A stretch of 9,696 nt of DNA from Pseudomonadota bacterium (GCA_023390705.1 JAEWCI010000356.1:1-9696), one strand, 5' to 3'; positions 1 through 5,402 are shown, counted from the first letter of the stretch. Notes: generated by a model not told the origin, from the sequence alone. Program-made: numbers and translations.

Positions 1-1091
1 CGGCCGGTGACCTCGATGAAGTCGCGCACCGTCGGGTTCTTCTTGCCGCTGCCCTGCACGACGCGGTCGCGGATCGCCTGGAGGCCGGAGATGCTGGCCA
101 TTTCCTCGTCGGTGAAGGCTTCGTCCATGCCCTTGGTGGCGAAGTCGAAATTCAGCGCTTCCGAGAGCAGGGAGAGTGCGTCGATCTCCACCGGCAGCTT
201 CTCGATCCGGGCGTATTTGTCCTCCGCCTCGGTCCTGGTCGCCGCGGCGACGGTGTAGATGGAAGGGGTGATCGTCACCTTCTCCGGGTCGCGCCCGGCC
301 GCCTCCACGATCCGCTTGTAGGCGGCGTATTCCTTCTTGCCGGTTTCGATATCGGGATAGTTGAGGAAGATCACCTCGCCCCACAGCGCGCCGAACAGCT
401 TGCCGCGCGCGCTCTGCCCGGCCTGGATGACCACCGGGTGCCCCTGGGCGGAGCGCGGCACGGTGAAGGGCCCGCGGGAGCGGAAGAACCGGCCCTCATG
501 GTCCAGCCGGTGGACCTTCTCGGGATGGGCGAAGAGGCCGGTGGACTTGTCCTGGACGATGGCGTCGTCCTCCCAGGTATCCCAATGGCCGTGCACCACC
601 TCCATGAACTCGTCGGCGCGGTCGTAGCGCAGGTCGTGCGGGATCACCTCGGTCCGGCCCATGTTCTGTGCCTCGCCATCATTCAGCGAGGTGACGACGT
701 TCCAGGCGGCGCGGCCATTCGTCATCAGGTCCAGCGTCTGGAAGACGCGGGCGACATGGAAAGGCTCGTAGTAGCTGGTGGAATAGGTGGCGCCGAGGCC
801 GAGCTTTTCGGTCGCCATGCCCATGACCGTCAGCACGGTCACCGGGTCCATCTTAACGCAGCGGATGCCGTGCTGCACCGTATGGTGGTGGTTGCGGCCG
901 TACATGTCCGGCATGGCCAGCCGGTCGTCGAAGAAGCCAAGGTGGAATTTGCCGGATTCCAGCACCCGGCCGAGATGGCGGTAGTAGTCCGGGGACCAGG
1001 TGTCGTTGCGGGAATCCGGGTGGCGCCAGGAGCTTGCCAGGTTGGTGCAGTTCTGTGCCTGCAGGAAGGCGACGAGTGTGATCTGGCGCAT
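1..1091 (-). CDS. FMN-dependent luciferase-like monooxygenase, NtaA/SnaA/DszA family (3' end cut by window edge)
   Basis: An open frame of 363 codons runs from the ATG at 1091 to the window edge with no stop. The family normally has about 440-450 residues, so roughly 80 C-terminal residues are missing. Family members use FMNH2 from a partner reductase and O2 to oxidise small organosulfur, aminocarboxylate or similar compounds in the cytoplasm. Supporting features are the N-terminal strand RQITLVAFLQAQN, FHLGFFDDRLAMPD at residues 49-62, the H-rich stretch NHHH (67-70), KLGLGATYSTSYYEPFHVAR (96-115), TNGRAAWNVVTS (124-135) and the flavin-phosphate region VVIQAGQSARGK (220-231). These match the NtaA/SnaA/DszA branch of bacterial luciferase-like proteins. 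The Shine-Dalgarno is weak (GGGAA about 8 nt upstream), but no in-frame alternative start lies nearby. It is divergent from a TauD-type dioxygenase. The substrate is unknown, and no flavin reductase gene is visible. Confidence 0.93.
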   Translation of the reverse strand, partial: MRQITLVAFLQAQNCTNLASSWRHPDSRNDTWSPDYYRHLGRVLESGKFHLGFFDDRLAMPDMYGRNHHHTVQHGIRCVKMDPVTVLTVMGMATEKLGLGATYSTSYYEPFHVARVFQTLDLMTNGRAAWNVVTSLNDGEAQNMGRTEVIPHDLRYDRADEFMEVVHGHWDTWEDDAIVQDKSTGLFAHPEKVHRLDHEGRFFRSRGPFTVPRSAQGHPVVIQAGQSARGKLFGALWGEVIFLNYPDIETGKKEYAAYKRIVEAAGRDPEKVTITPSIYTVAAATRTEAEDKYARIEKLPVEIDALSLLSEALNFDFATKGMDEAFTDEEMASISGLQAIRDRVVQGSGKKNPTVRDFIEVTG

Positions 1092-1127
1092 TCTGGTTCC
1101 CGTTGGCCAATAGGCGTTTCCAGGCGT

Positions 1128-1150
1128 GCAGGCCGCTTCGCCCGGCCTGC
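1128..1150 (-). promoter_or_regulatory. Leader hairpin 1 of the flavin monooxygenase
   Basis: A perfect 8-bp inverted repeat (GCAGGCCG / CGGCCTGC) with a 7-nt loop lies 37 nt upstream of the monooxygenase start, inside its likely 5' leader. It has no T-run, so it is not a classical terminator. It may be a regulatory RNA structure or an operator. I do not recognise a known riboswitch class. Confidence 0.4.
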
Positions 1151-1152
1151 CC

Positions 1153-1169
1153 GTCCTCCCATAGAGGAC
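1153..1169 (-). promoter_or_regulatory. Leader hairpin 2 of the flavin monooxygenase
   Basis: A perfect 6-bp inverted repeat (GTCCTC / GAGGAC) around a 5-nt loop sits directly upstream of leader hairpin 1, so the likely leader holds two tandem stem-loops. The loop on the transcript strand reads TATGG. The function is unknown; it could equally be a protein-binding dyad. Confidence 0.35.
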
Positions 1170-1448
1170 CGAGGCTATGCGGCTCCCCGGCACGGCGCCA
1201 TTCCAAATCTGTCAAGAGAGCATTCAGTTTTTGGTAAAGCAGGATGCGCCCATGGCGGCGGCAGCCGGCCAGCCCCGGCATCTGGTTTTCCTCCTTGGAA
1301 AAGCAGCCTTGACGGGAATGAAATGGCGGTGCCGGCCGGGGCGGATTATGGCTAGGCTGACGCTTTGGGCCGGAGCCCGCCATGGCCCCTGCCCTCTGCC
1401 CGCCAACCGCGTGACATTCAAGACACCCGGAAACCGGAGGAAACGGCC

Positions 1449-2306
1449 ATGTCCAATTCGGCGATCGAGGTCCGCCCCATAGCCGGCGCGCTGGGCGCGG
1501 AGATCAGCGGCATTGATCTGGCGAGCGACCTCAATGACGGCGTGTTCGAGCATGTCCACGGCGCCTTCCTGAAGCACAACGTCATCTTCTTCCGCGGCCA
1601 GAAGCTGACCCCGGCGCAGCAGGTGGCCTTCGCCCGGCGCTTCGGCGAGATCCATCTGCACCCCTTCGTGCAGGGCCTGGACGAGCAGCCCGAGATCATC
1701 GAACTGATCAAGCGCGAGGACGAGAAGAGGAATTTCGGCGGCACCTGGCACACCGACCAGGCCTTCTCGCCGAAGCCGGTGCTCGGCACCATCCTCTATG
1801 CCAGGGAAACCCCGCCCTATGGCGGCGACACGCTCTTCGCCAACCTCTACCTGGCCTATGAGGAATTGTCGGAAGGTATGAAGCGGATGATTGCCGACCT
1901 GCGCACCCACAATGTCGGCGACCGCGGCAAGAGAGCCGGCGGCCCTTCCCGCGCCGAGCGCAGCAAGGGTGAGACCACCATGCGCATCAGGGAGCCGGAC
2001 CCGAACGAGCCGACCGAGGCCGTACACCCGCTGGTCCGCACCTATCCCGAAACCGGCCGCAAGGCGCTGTACCTCAGCTCCCACACCATCCGCTTCGAGG
2101 ACATGACGGAGGAAGAGAGCGCGCCGCTGCTGGCCTGGCTGCGCCAGCACATCACAAGGCCGGAATTCACCTGCCGCTTCCGCTGGGAACCCGGCTCGCT
2201 GGCTGTCTGGGACAACCGCTGCACCCAGCACAAGGCGTTGAACGACTATGCCGGCTTCCGCCGCGTGATGCACCGCATCACCGTGAAGGGCGACACACCG
2301 TTCTAA
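1449..2306 (+). CDS. TauD/TfdA-family Fe(II)/2-oxoglutarate-dependent dioxygenase
   Basis: This 285-residue cytoplasmic enzyme should couple decarboxylation of 2-oxoglutarate to hydroxylation of a small substrate, as taurine and aryloxyalkanoate dioxygenases do. The iron triad is visible: H101 and D103 in WHTDQ, and H261 in WDNRCTQHKALNDY. R272 and R276 in GFRRVMHRITVKG match the co-substrate and substrate arginines of TauD, and T128 in GGDTLFA matches its 2-oxoglutarate-binding threonine. The length is typical of the family (about 280-300). I chose the ATG at 1449 because GGAGGAAA precedes it at good spacing; the open frame extends further upstream without a better start. An insertion-like basic stretch (GKRAGGPSRAERSKGE, about 160-175) occupies the variable lid region. 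It may have its own promoter in the divergent gap. A substrate such as a sulfonate is plausible but not shown. Confidence 0.95.
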   Translation: MSNSAIEVRPIAGALGAEISGIDLASDLNDGVFEHVHGAFLKHNVIFFRGQKLTPAQQVAFARRFGEIHLHPFVQGLDEQPEIIELIKREDEKRNFGGTWHTDQAFSPKPVLGTILYARETPPYGGDTLFANLYLAYEELSEGMKRMIADLRTHNVGDRGKRAGGPSRAERSKGETTMRIREPDPNEPTEAVHPLVRTYPETGRKALYLSSHTIRFEDMTEEESAPLLAWLRQHITRPEFTCRFRWEPGSLAVWDNRCTQHKALNDYAGFRRVMHRITVKGDTPF

Positions 2307-2307
2307 A

Positions 2308-2408
2308 CCGCCCGATCGGCGAAGGGCCGCAGGGTGCGAGGCCGTGAATCGGCCGGCAGGATACAGGCCGCCCGGTCGGCACAGGGCCGCACGGTGCGGA
2401 GCCGTGAA
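2308..2408. repeat. Two-copy imperfect direct repeat, 41-bp unit with 60-bp period
   Basis: The unit at 2308-2348 recurs at 2368-2408. By eye 35 of 41 positions match. Both copies begin CCGCCCG(A/G)TCGGC and end with GCCGTGAA. The intervening 19 bp are not repeated. The repeat starts one base after the dioxygenase stop codon. It may be a duplicated operator, an interspersed intergenic repeat or a slipped duplication. Confidence 0.8.
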
Positions 2409-2444
2409 GCCCAAGGCGGGCCAGAGGGCGTCGCCCCGCCCCGC

Positions 2445-2474
2445 TTGCCTCGGCCGCAAACTCCCTCCTAAGCT
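2445..2474 (+). promoter_or_regulatory. Candidate sigma-70-type promoter of the LysR gene
   Basis: TTGCCT at 2445-2450 and TAAGCT at 2469-2474 are separated by 18 bp and lie 33 bp upstream of the LysR-gene start. The match to consensus is moderate. The dyad at 2476-2498 falls just downstream, where the transcript would begin, which is a plausible place for autoregulation. Confidence 0.35.
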
Positions 2475-2475
2475 T

Positions 2476-2498
2476 TCGGCAAAACGAGAAAGTGCCGA
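2476..2498 (+). promoter_or_regulatory. Dyad/hairpin next to the LysR-gene ribosome binding site
   Basis: TCGGCA (2476-2481) and TGCCGA (2493-2498) form a perfect 6-bp dyad with an 11-nt spacer. Overlapping arms CTTTC (2473-2477) and GAAAG (2488-2492) give an alternative pairing. The right arm touches the Shine-Dalgarno GAGGGAG (2497-2503). It could be an autoregulatory operator, as LysR-type proteins often repress their own gene, or an RNA hairpin that affects ribosome access. Confidence 0.35.
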
Positions 2499-2506
2499 GG
2501 GAGCCG

Positions 2507-3478
2507 ATGCGGAAACGAATGCCTCCAATGCGTGCCCTGCGGGATTTCGAGGCAGTGGGGCGCCATGGCAGCCTTTCCGCAGCGGCACGGGAACTTGCGG
2601 TCACGCCGGCGGCGGTAAGCCGCCAGGTCGCGCTGCTGGAGCGGCATTTCGGCTGCCCGCTCTTCATCCGCCACCGCCGCGGCCTGGCCCTGACCCGCAC
2701 GGGCAACCAGTATTTCGAAACCGTCCGCGACGCCTTCGACCGCATTGACGATGCCAGCGCCACCCTGTTGCAGCAGCCGGAGAACCTGCTCTCCATCCGG
2801 GTCTATACCGGCATCGCCACCGAGTGGCTGATCCCCCGCCTGCCGGATTTCCAGGCCCGCAACCCCGGCATCGAGATCAGCCTCACCGTCTCGCTCGCCC
2901 CCATCCAGTTCGAGTCGAAGGAACTGGACCTGGCCATCGTGCCCGGCGTGGAGCGCAACCCCCGGCTGCGGCAGGATGTGCTGTTCGACAGCATCTATTT
3001 CCCGGTCTGCAGCCCTGCCCTGCTGGCATCGGGCGCGCCGTTGCGGCGGCCGGAGGATCTTCGCCACCACACGCTGCTCTACTCGCCCCGGCAGGTGAAA
3101 TACTGGCGCGCCTGGTTCGCCAAGACCGGGGTGAGCGGCATCAATTTCGACCGCGGCATCATGTTCGACAGTTCCCCCATGGCCTATCGCGCCGCGCGCC
3201 AGGGTGCCGGCGTGGCACTCGGCAAACTGGTCAACCTGACCGACGACCTCATCGCCGGCCGCCTCGCCGCGCCTTTCGAGCAGACCGTCCGATCCGACCA
3301 GCCCTATTGCGTGGTGTGCCTGCGCCGCCGGGCCAATGCCCTTGCGATCGTCGCCTTCCGCGAATGGGTGATCGGCCAGGTCCAGGAAACCGACCAGCGC
3401 GCCCGGGCGGCGCTGAATCCGGCACTGTTCGTCGAACCCGAAACCCGGGTCGTGCTGCCGGCGCTGGCCGGCGCTTAG
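2507..3478 (+). CDS. LysR-type transcriptional regulator (GcvA-like subgroup)
   Basis: This 323-residue DNA-binding regulator has an N-terminal winged helix-turn-helix (about residues 8-67: PMRALRDFEAVGRHGSLSAAARELAVTPAAVSRQVALLER, then the wing FIRHRRGLALTRTG). A periplasmic-binding-protein-like effector domain follows from about residue 95 to 300 (for example LSIRVYTGIATEWLIPRLPDFQARNPGIEI). The RALRDFEAVGRHGSLSAAARELAVT style and the effector-domain wording resemble the GcvA branch. I chose ATG 2507 because of the GAGGGAG Shine-Dalgarno just upstream; in-frame GTG 2492 and ATGs 2519 and 2528 are alternatives. It lies 200 bp downstream of the dioxygenase on the same strand and probably controls the adjacent oxygenase genes, possibly in response to their substrate; that is inferred from position. 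Confidence 0.95.
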   Translation: MRKRMPPMRALRDFEAVGRHGSLSAAARELAVTPAAVSRQVALLERHFGCPLFIRHRRGLALTRTGNQYFETVRDAFDRIDDASATLLQQPENLLSIRVYTGIATEWLIPRLPDFQARNPGIEISLTVSLAPIQFESKELDLAIVPGVERNPRLRQDVLFDSIYFPVCSPALLASGAPLRRPEDLRHHTLLYSPRQVKYWRAWFAKTGVSGINFDRGIMFDSSPMAYRAARQGAGVALGKLVNLTDDLIAGRLAAPFEQTVRSDQPYCVVCLRRRANALAIVAFREWVIGQVQETDQRARAALNPALFVEPETRVVLPALAGA

Positions 3479-3544
3479 GGTCGGCCGCCAGCGCCGCAAC
3501 CCGGCTGTCATGCCGCCTGGCGGGCTCATGGCTCCGCCCGGCTT

Positions 3545-3565
3545 CGGTGATTTCGGAAATCACCG
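3545..3565. repeat. Perfect 21-bp palindrome with a single central base
   Basis: The arms CGGTGATTTC (3545-3554) and GAAATCACCG (3556-3565) are exact reverse complements around G3555. GCCGG-type tracts flank it on both sides and could lengthen a cruciform. It sits about 67 bp after the LysR-gene stop. With almost no loop it is better as a dimeric protein site or part of an interspersed repeat than as a transcription terminator. Confidence 0.8.
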
Positions 3566-3731
3566 CGACGGAGGCCGGCGCGAGGGAATGCGTTCCGCTC
3601 GTCAACAAGGCGCTCACCGAAAACGGTCCGACAAGGCTCGTTTGCGGTGGCAGGGCAGTCGCGCTCCCCGGGGCGCTACCAGCGCCGCGCATCGTCCTGT
3701 CCTGCTTCGCCAGCACGGAGCAGGCCCAGGC

Positions 3732-3749
3732 GGCCGGCCCTCGCCGGCC
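3732..3749. repeat. GC-rich 7-bp hairpin
   Basis: GGCCGGC (3732-3738) and GCCGGCC (3743-3749) pair perfectly around the loop CCTC. No T-run follows on either strand, so a rho-independent terminator is not supported. It could still slow polymerase between the two convergent genes. Confidence 0.5.
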
Positions 3750-3921
3750 TGTCTGGAGGCGGCCCGCAGGACCGGCGACAGATACACCACGCTGCACGCC
3801 TCTTCGTTGCCGAAGGACTGCGGCCGTGACGCATCGGAGGCAGGCGGGAGCCGGCTTCCCGATTGCCCGGTTCAGGCGCCTCCCCGTCCATCAAAGCGGA
3901 CTTGTCCCTCGCCGGGTGGCG

Positions 3922-4287
3922 TTAACGCGCCGACCGCCTCATGACTTCCCGCACGGTCGAAACCAGCCGTGCATTTCCGAAAGGCTTTTCCAGAAGCCGC
4001 TCCTGCGGGCTGAAGGCGTGGTTGCTGAGCAAGCCGGGGGTGCCGGTCATGATAACGACACCCGCGCCCGGCCAGCGGCGATGAACTTCCGCGGCAAGAT
4101 CCAAACCATTCATGCCCTGCCCCAGATCCACATCCGTCACGACGACATCCGGTGGTCCTGCGGTCTGTGTGAGAGCCAAGGCCTCCTCGGCGGATGGAGC
4201 TTCAACAACCTGGAGTCCATCATCGGCCAAGCCTTCCGAGACGATCTCCCGCACAAGGGCTTCATCTTCCACCACCAGCACGTCCAT
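3922..4287 (-). CDS. Stand-alone CheY-like receiver (single-domain response regulator)
   Basis: A 121-residue protein that is a receiver domain only, with no output domain. Key residues are the acidic pair E7/D8 in VVEDEA, phospho-acceptor D52 in VVVTDVDLG, T81 in IMTG and K101 in LLEKPF. It should accept phosphoryl groups from a histidine kinase encoded elsewhere and act by protein contact or as a phosphate sink. ATG 4287 is preferred because GGAG lies 7 nt upstream and the conserved first strand follows at once; the open frame extends a few codons further upstream without support. No kinase is adjacent. Such receivers are common in Alphaproteobacteria beside hybrid kinases and in general stress signalling, but the FATGUY motif of the stress subgroup is absent here (IMTGTPG instead). 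Confidence 0.92.
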   Translation of the reverse strand: MDVLVVEDEALVREIVSEGLADDGLQVVEAPSAEEALALTQTAGPPDVVVTDVDLGQGMNGLDLAAEVHRRWPGAGVVIMTGTPGLLSNHAFSPQERLLEKPFGNARLVSTVREVMRRSAR

Positions 4288-4329
4288 TCGGCCACTCCAC
4301 GGCAAGAGATCACTGCCAGCTCAAGGCCC

Positions 4330-4346
4330 CGTTACATTACGTAACG
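4330..4346. promoter_or_regulatory. Inverted repeat upstream of the receiver gene
   Basis: CGTTAC (4330-4335) and GTAACG (4341-4346) form a perfect 6-bp dyad around ATTAC, and contain the self-complementary TTACGTAA. It lies 43 bp upstream of the receiver start, a position fitting an operator. The binding protein is unknown. Confidence 0.4.
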
Positions 4347-4429
4347 CAGAGTGGTGAGTTCCTGTCGGTTGCAGAATAGAAGCATCTTTTCTCCCTATGG
4401 TGTCAGATGCGCAATTGTTGGCATGATTT

Positions 4430-4441
4430 ACTGACGTCAGT
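4430..4441. promoter_or_regulatory. 12-bp perfect palindrome
   Basis: ACTGACGTCAGT is fully self-complementary and lies in a locally AT-richer stretch between the receiver gene and the tRNA. It may be an operator; a chance palindrome of this length cannot be excluded. Confidence 0.35.
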
Positions 4442-4721
4442 GCTGATTCCGCGGTCTGCACCGCACCGGCGCCACGAAACTCGGCCGGACCGGGGCTGCG
4501 CCGATGACGAGGGCCGCGCGCAGATCGGGCACGCAACCCAAGGGTGTTGCGGTCCCTGTCAGGCCGGACGGGAACCATGCTCACAACGCCATGGACAAGC
4601 CGCGGCGGGCAGTGGAAAAGAGGCCGTGATGGACGGAACGGGCCGAAGTCGAAGAGGCGTTGAGGACATTTTCCACTTCCGGCCTCCTCGCTGAGACGAA
4701 ATTCAGCCCTTTCAGCGTCTT

Positions 4722-4793
4722 GCCGGGTTAGCACAGCGGTAGTGCAGCGGTTTTGTAAACCGAAGGTCGGGGGATCAAATCCCTCACCCGGCA
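4722..4793 (+). tRNA. tRNA-Thr, anticodon TGT
   Basis: The 72-nt sequence folds as a cloverleaf. The 7-bp acceptor is GCCGGGT/ACCCGGC with discriminator A. The D stem is GCAC/GTGC with GG in its loop. The anticodon stem CGGT/ACCG is perfect over four pairs, with loop TTTGTAA giving anticodon TGT. The variable loop has 5 nt and the T stem is GGGGG/CCCTC. It reads ACA (and wobble) threonine codons. Three features are unusual. The T-loop begins ATCAAAT rather than the near-universal TTC. The first anticodon-stem pair is a G-A mismatch. The 3' CCA is not encoded (GTC follows). It could be a functional divergent gene whose CCA is added enzymatically, or an early pseudogene. Confidence 0.88.
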
Positions 4794-5064
4794 GTCCCAA
4801 GCAGGCGCTGACCTCAACCGGCCAGGCATCACCCAATTTTGCTCCGGGCTGAAGACGGCACTGGCGGCGGTGCCGACAGGGGTGGCGGAGACGACTTTTT
4901 CATGCCGGGTTAGGCGTGCCCCAGCCGGCACCGTGACCAACTCTCCTGTTCCGGCGTGCCCATCGGGGGCTGATCCGCCAATGCCCGACCCAGGAATTGC
5001 GAATGGTCTGCTCACATAATCCTGTAGGTTGAAACCTGCGGCCAGCGGGTATGTTCGTTCCGGC
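4794..5064. other. Intergenic region between tRNA and NepR-like gene
   Basis: These 271 bp contain no credible gene. The notable content is the hairpin at 4903-4930, whose left arm repeats the first bases of the tRNA. No classical terminator follows the tRNA, though short T-runs occur near 4837 and 4896. Confidence 0.5.
4903..4930 (+). repeat. Short element resembling a collapsed acceptor stem of the tRNA
   Basis: TGCCGGGTTAG at 4903-4913 repeats 4721-4731, which is the base before the tRNA plus its first ten bases. It is followed at 4925-4930 by CCGGCA and then CC, which can pair with the left arm (6 bp) and look like a tRNA 3' end. The body of a tRNA is absent. This may be an internally deleted tRNA copy or a chance hairpin. 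Confidence 0.35.
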
Positions 5065-5301
5065 ATGATCGAAAACAACGACACCACCGCCCCAGCTCAG
5101 CCGGAAGAGCTTTTCCTGGCGAGCCTCGACAAGTGGCTCTATCAGGCGCTGCACGCCTCATGGGGCGCCGTCACCGCGGAGCCGTTGCCGGCGGAGCTGG
5201 TGGCGATCATCCAGGGCCAGGGCGGCAATTCCGCGCCTCAGCCGCCACGGATCGCTCTCCCCTGTCAGGGCCTCCCCATGGAGCGATCTATCGCCGCCTG
5301 A
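5065..5301 (+). CDS. NepR-like anti-sigma factor (small protein)
   Basis: A 78-residue protein whose core LDKWLYQALHASWGAVTAEPLPAELVAII (residues 21-49) follows the NepR pattern of a first helix, a short linker with the E-P-(I/L)-P signature, and a second helix. NepR proteins hold the ECF-type sigma factor EcfG inactive until phosphorylated PhyR captures NepR, controlling the alphaproteobacterial general stress response. The N-terminus is polar, and the C-terminal 28 residues are low in complexity and probably disordered, as is common in the family. ATG 5065 lacks a clear Shine-Dalgarno; in-frame TTG 5029 would add 12 residues. No EcfG or PhyR gene is nearby, so this is probably an orphan or paralogous copy. 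The family call rests on a short motif read by eye. Confidence 0.72.
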   Translation: MIENNDTTAPAQPEELFLASLDKWLYQALHASWGAVTAEPLPAELVAIIQGQGGNSAPQPPRIALPCQGLPMERSIAA

Positions 5302-5325
5302 ACTCGTGGAGCAAGCGGGCGCGTG

Positions 5326-5367
5326 GCGAATGGTCCGCCATTCCGCTGTTGGGGTGCCACCATTCGC
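5326..5367 (+). repeat. Competing inverted repeats after the NepR-like gene
   Basis: GAATGG at 5328-5333 can pair with CCATTC at 5338-5343 (6 bp, loop TCCG). It can also pair, as GCGAATGGT (5326-5334), with ACCATTCGC at 5359-5367 (9 bp, 24-nt loop). The two foldings exclude each other. They may be transcript-end structures of the NepR-like gene. Confidence 0.5.
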
Positions 5368-5377
5368 GCCCTGAAGG

Positions 5378-5402
5378 GTAGCCAGGTCTGCTGCCTGGTT
5401 AC
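5378..5402 (+). repeat. 9-bp stem-loop
   Basis: GTAGCCAGG (5378-5386) pairs with CCTGGTTAC (5394-5402), with one G-T pair and a 7-nt loop. TTAC is not followed by a T-run, so terminator function is unproven. It lies 76 bp after the NepR-like stop and could be the 3' structure of that transcript. Confidence 0.45.

Larger units (their letters stand above)
1092..1448. promoter_or_regulatory. Divergent control region between the two oxygenase genes
   Basis: This 357-bp gap must hold the promoters and leaders for both divergent oxygenase genes. It carries two inverted repeats on the monooxygenase side. A consensus TTGACA sits on the minus strand at 1215-1210. The patch 1205-1250 is AT-richer than its surroundings and could be where a regulator binds. 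On the plus strand TAGGCT at 1353-1358 is a possible -10 for the dioxygenase, with only a poor -35. Small ORFs crossing this gap show no family resemblance and I do not believe them. A LysR-type regulator is encoded nearby and may act here; this is inference. Confidence 0.5.
2307..2506. other. Intergenic region between dioxygenase and LysR gene
   Basis: These 200 bp hold a spaced direct repeat (2308-2408), a candidate promoter (2445-2474) and a dyad just upstream of the LysR-gene ribosome binding site. No convincing coding sequence or classical terminator for the dioxygenase is seen, although the second repeat copy contains a small CCGCA/TGCGG hairpin. Confidence 0.6.
3479..3921. other. Gene-free region with GC-rich inverted repeats
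   Basis: These 443 bp separate the LysR gene from the convergent receiver gene. I see no protein family in any frame; the open frames are GC-driven. It contains the 21-bp palindrome at 3545-3565 and the hairpin at 3732-3749. The palindrome GCGTTAACGC (3919-3928) overlaps the stop codon of the receiver gene. No T-rich terminator is obvious. Confidence 0.6.
4288..4721. other. Intergenic region between receiver gene and tRNA
   Basis: This 434-bp divergent gap must hold the promoter of the receiver gene (minus) and that of the tRNA (plus). I see two palindromes, at 4330-4346 and 4430-4441, but no convincing consensus promoter and no credible protein. A 95-codon plus-strand frame (4407-4694) has no recognisable motif and is not called. 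Confidence 0.55.

Noticed and set aside
438..1355. 305-codon plus-strand open frame opposite the flavin monooxygenase
   Set aside because: The minus strand encodes a strong luciferase-family match over the same bases; the plus frame is its shadow.
1224..2588. 454-codon minus-strand open frame over the dioxygenase
   Set aside because: It is antisense to a clear TauD-family enzyme with an intact metal triad. Its low-complexity Ala/Gly/Arg composition is typical of GC-rich shadow frames.
2824..4344. 506-codon plus-strand open frame crossing the LysR gene and the receiver gene
   Set aside because: It overlaps two well-supported genes in another frame or strand, is Pro/Arg-rich and has no motif.
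4321..4836. 171-codon minus-strand open frame containing GEGFDPPTFGLQNRCTTAVL
   Set aside because: That peptide is the antisense translation of the tRNA gene, a well-known annotation artefact.
4722..5064. Genomic island integrated at the tRNA
   Set aside because: No integrase gene and no second copy of the tRNA 3' end were seen; only the 5' end has a short repeat.
4288..5064. EcfG-type promoters (GGAAC-N16/17-CGTT) for the receiver or NepR-like gene
   Set aside because: I scanned both upstream regions by eye and found no pair of elements at the required spacing.
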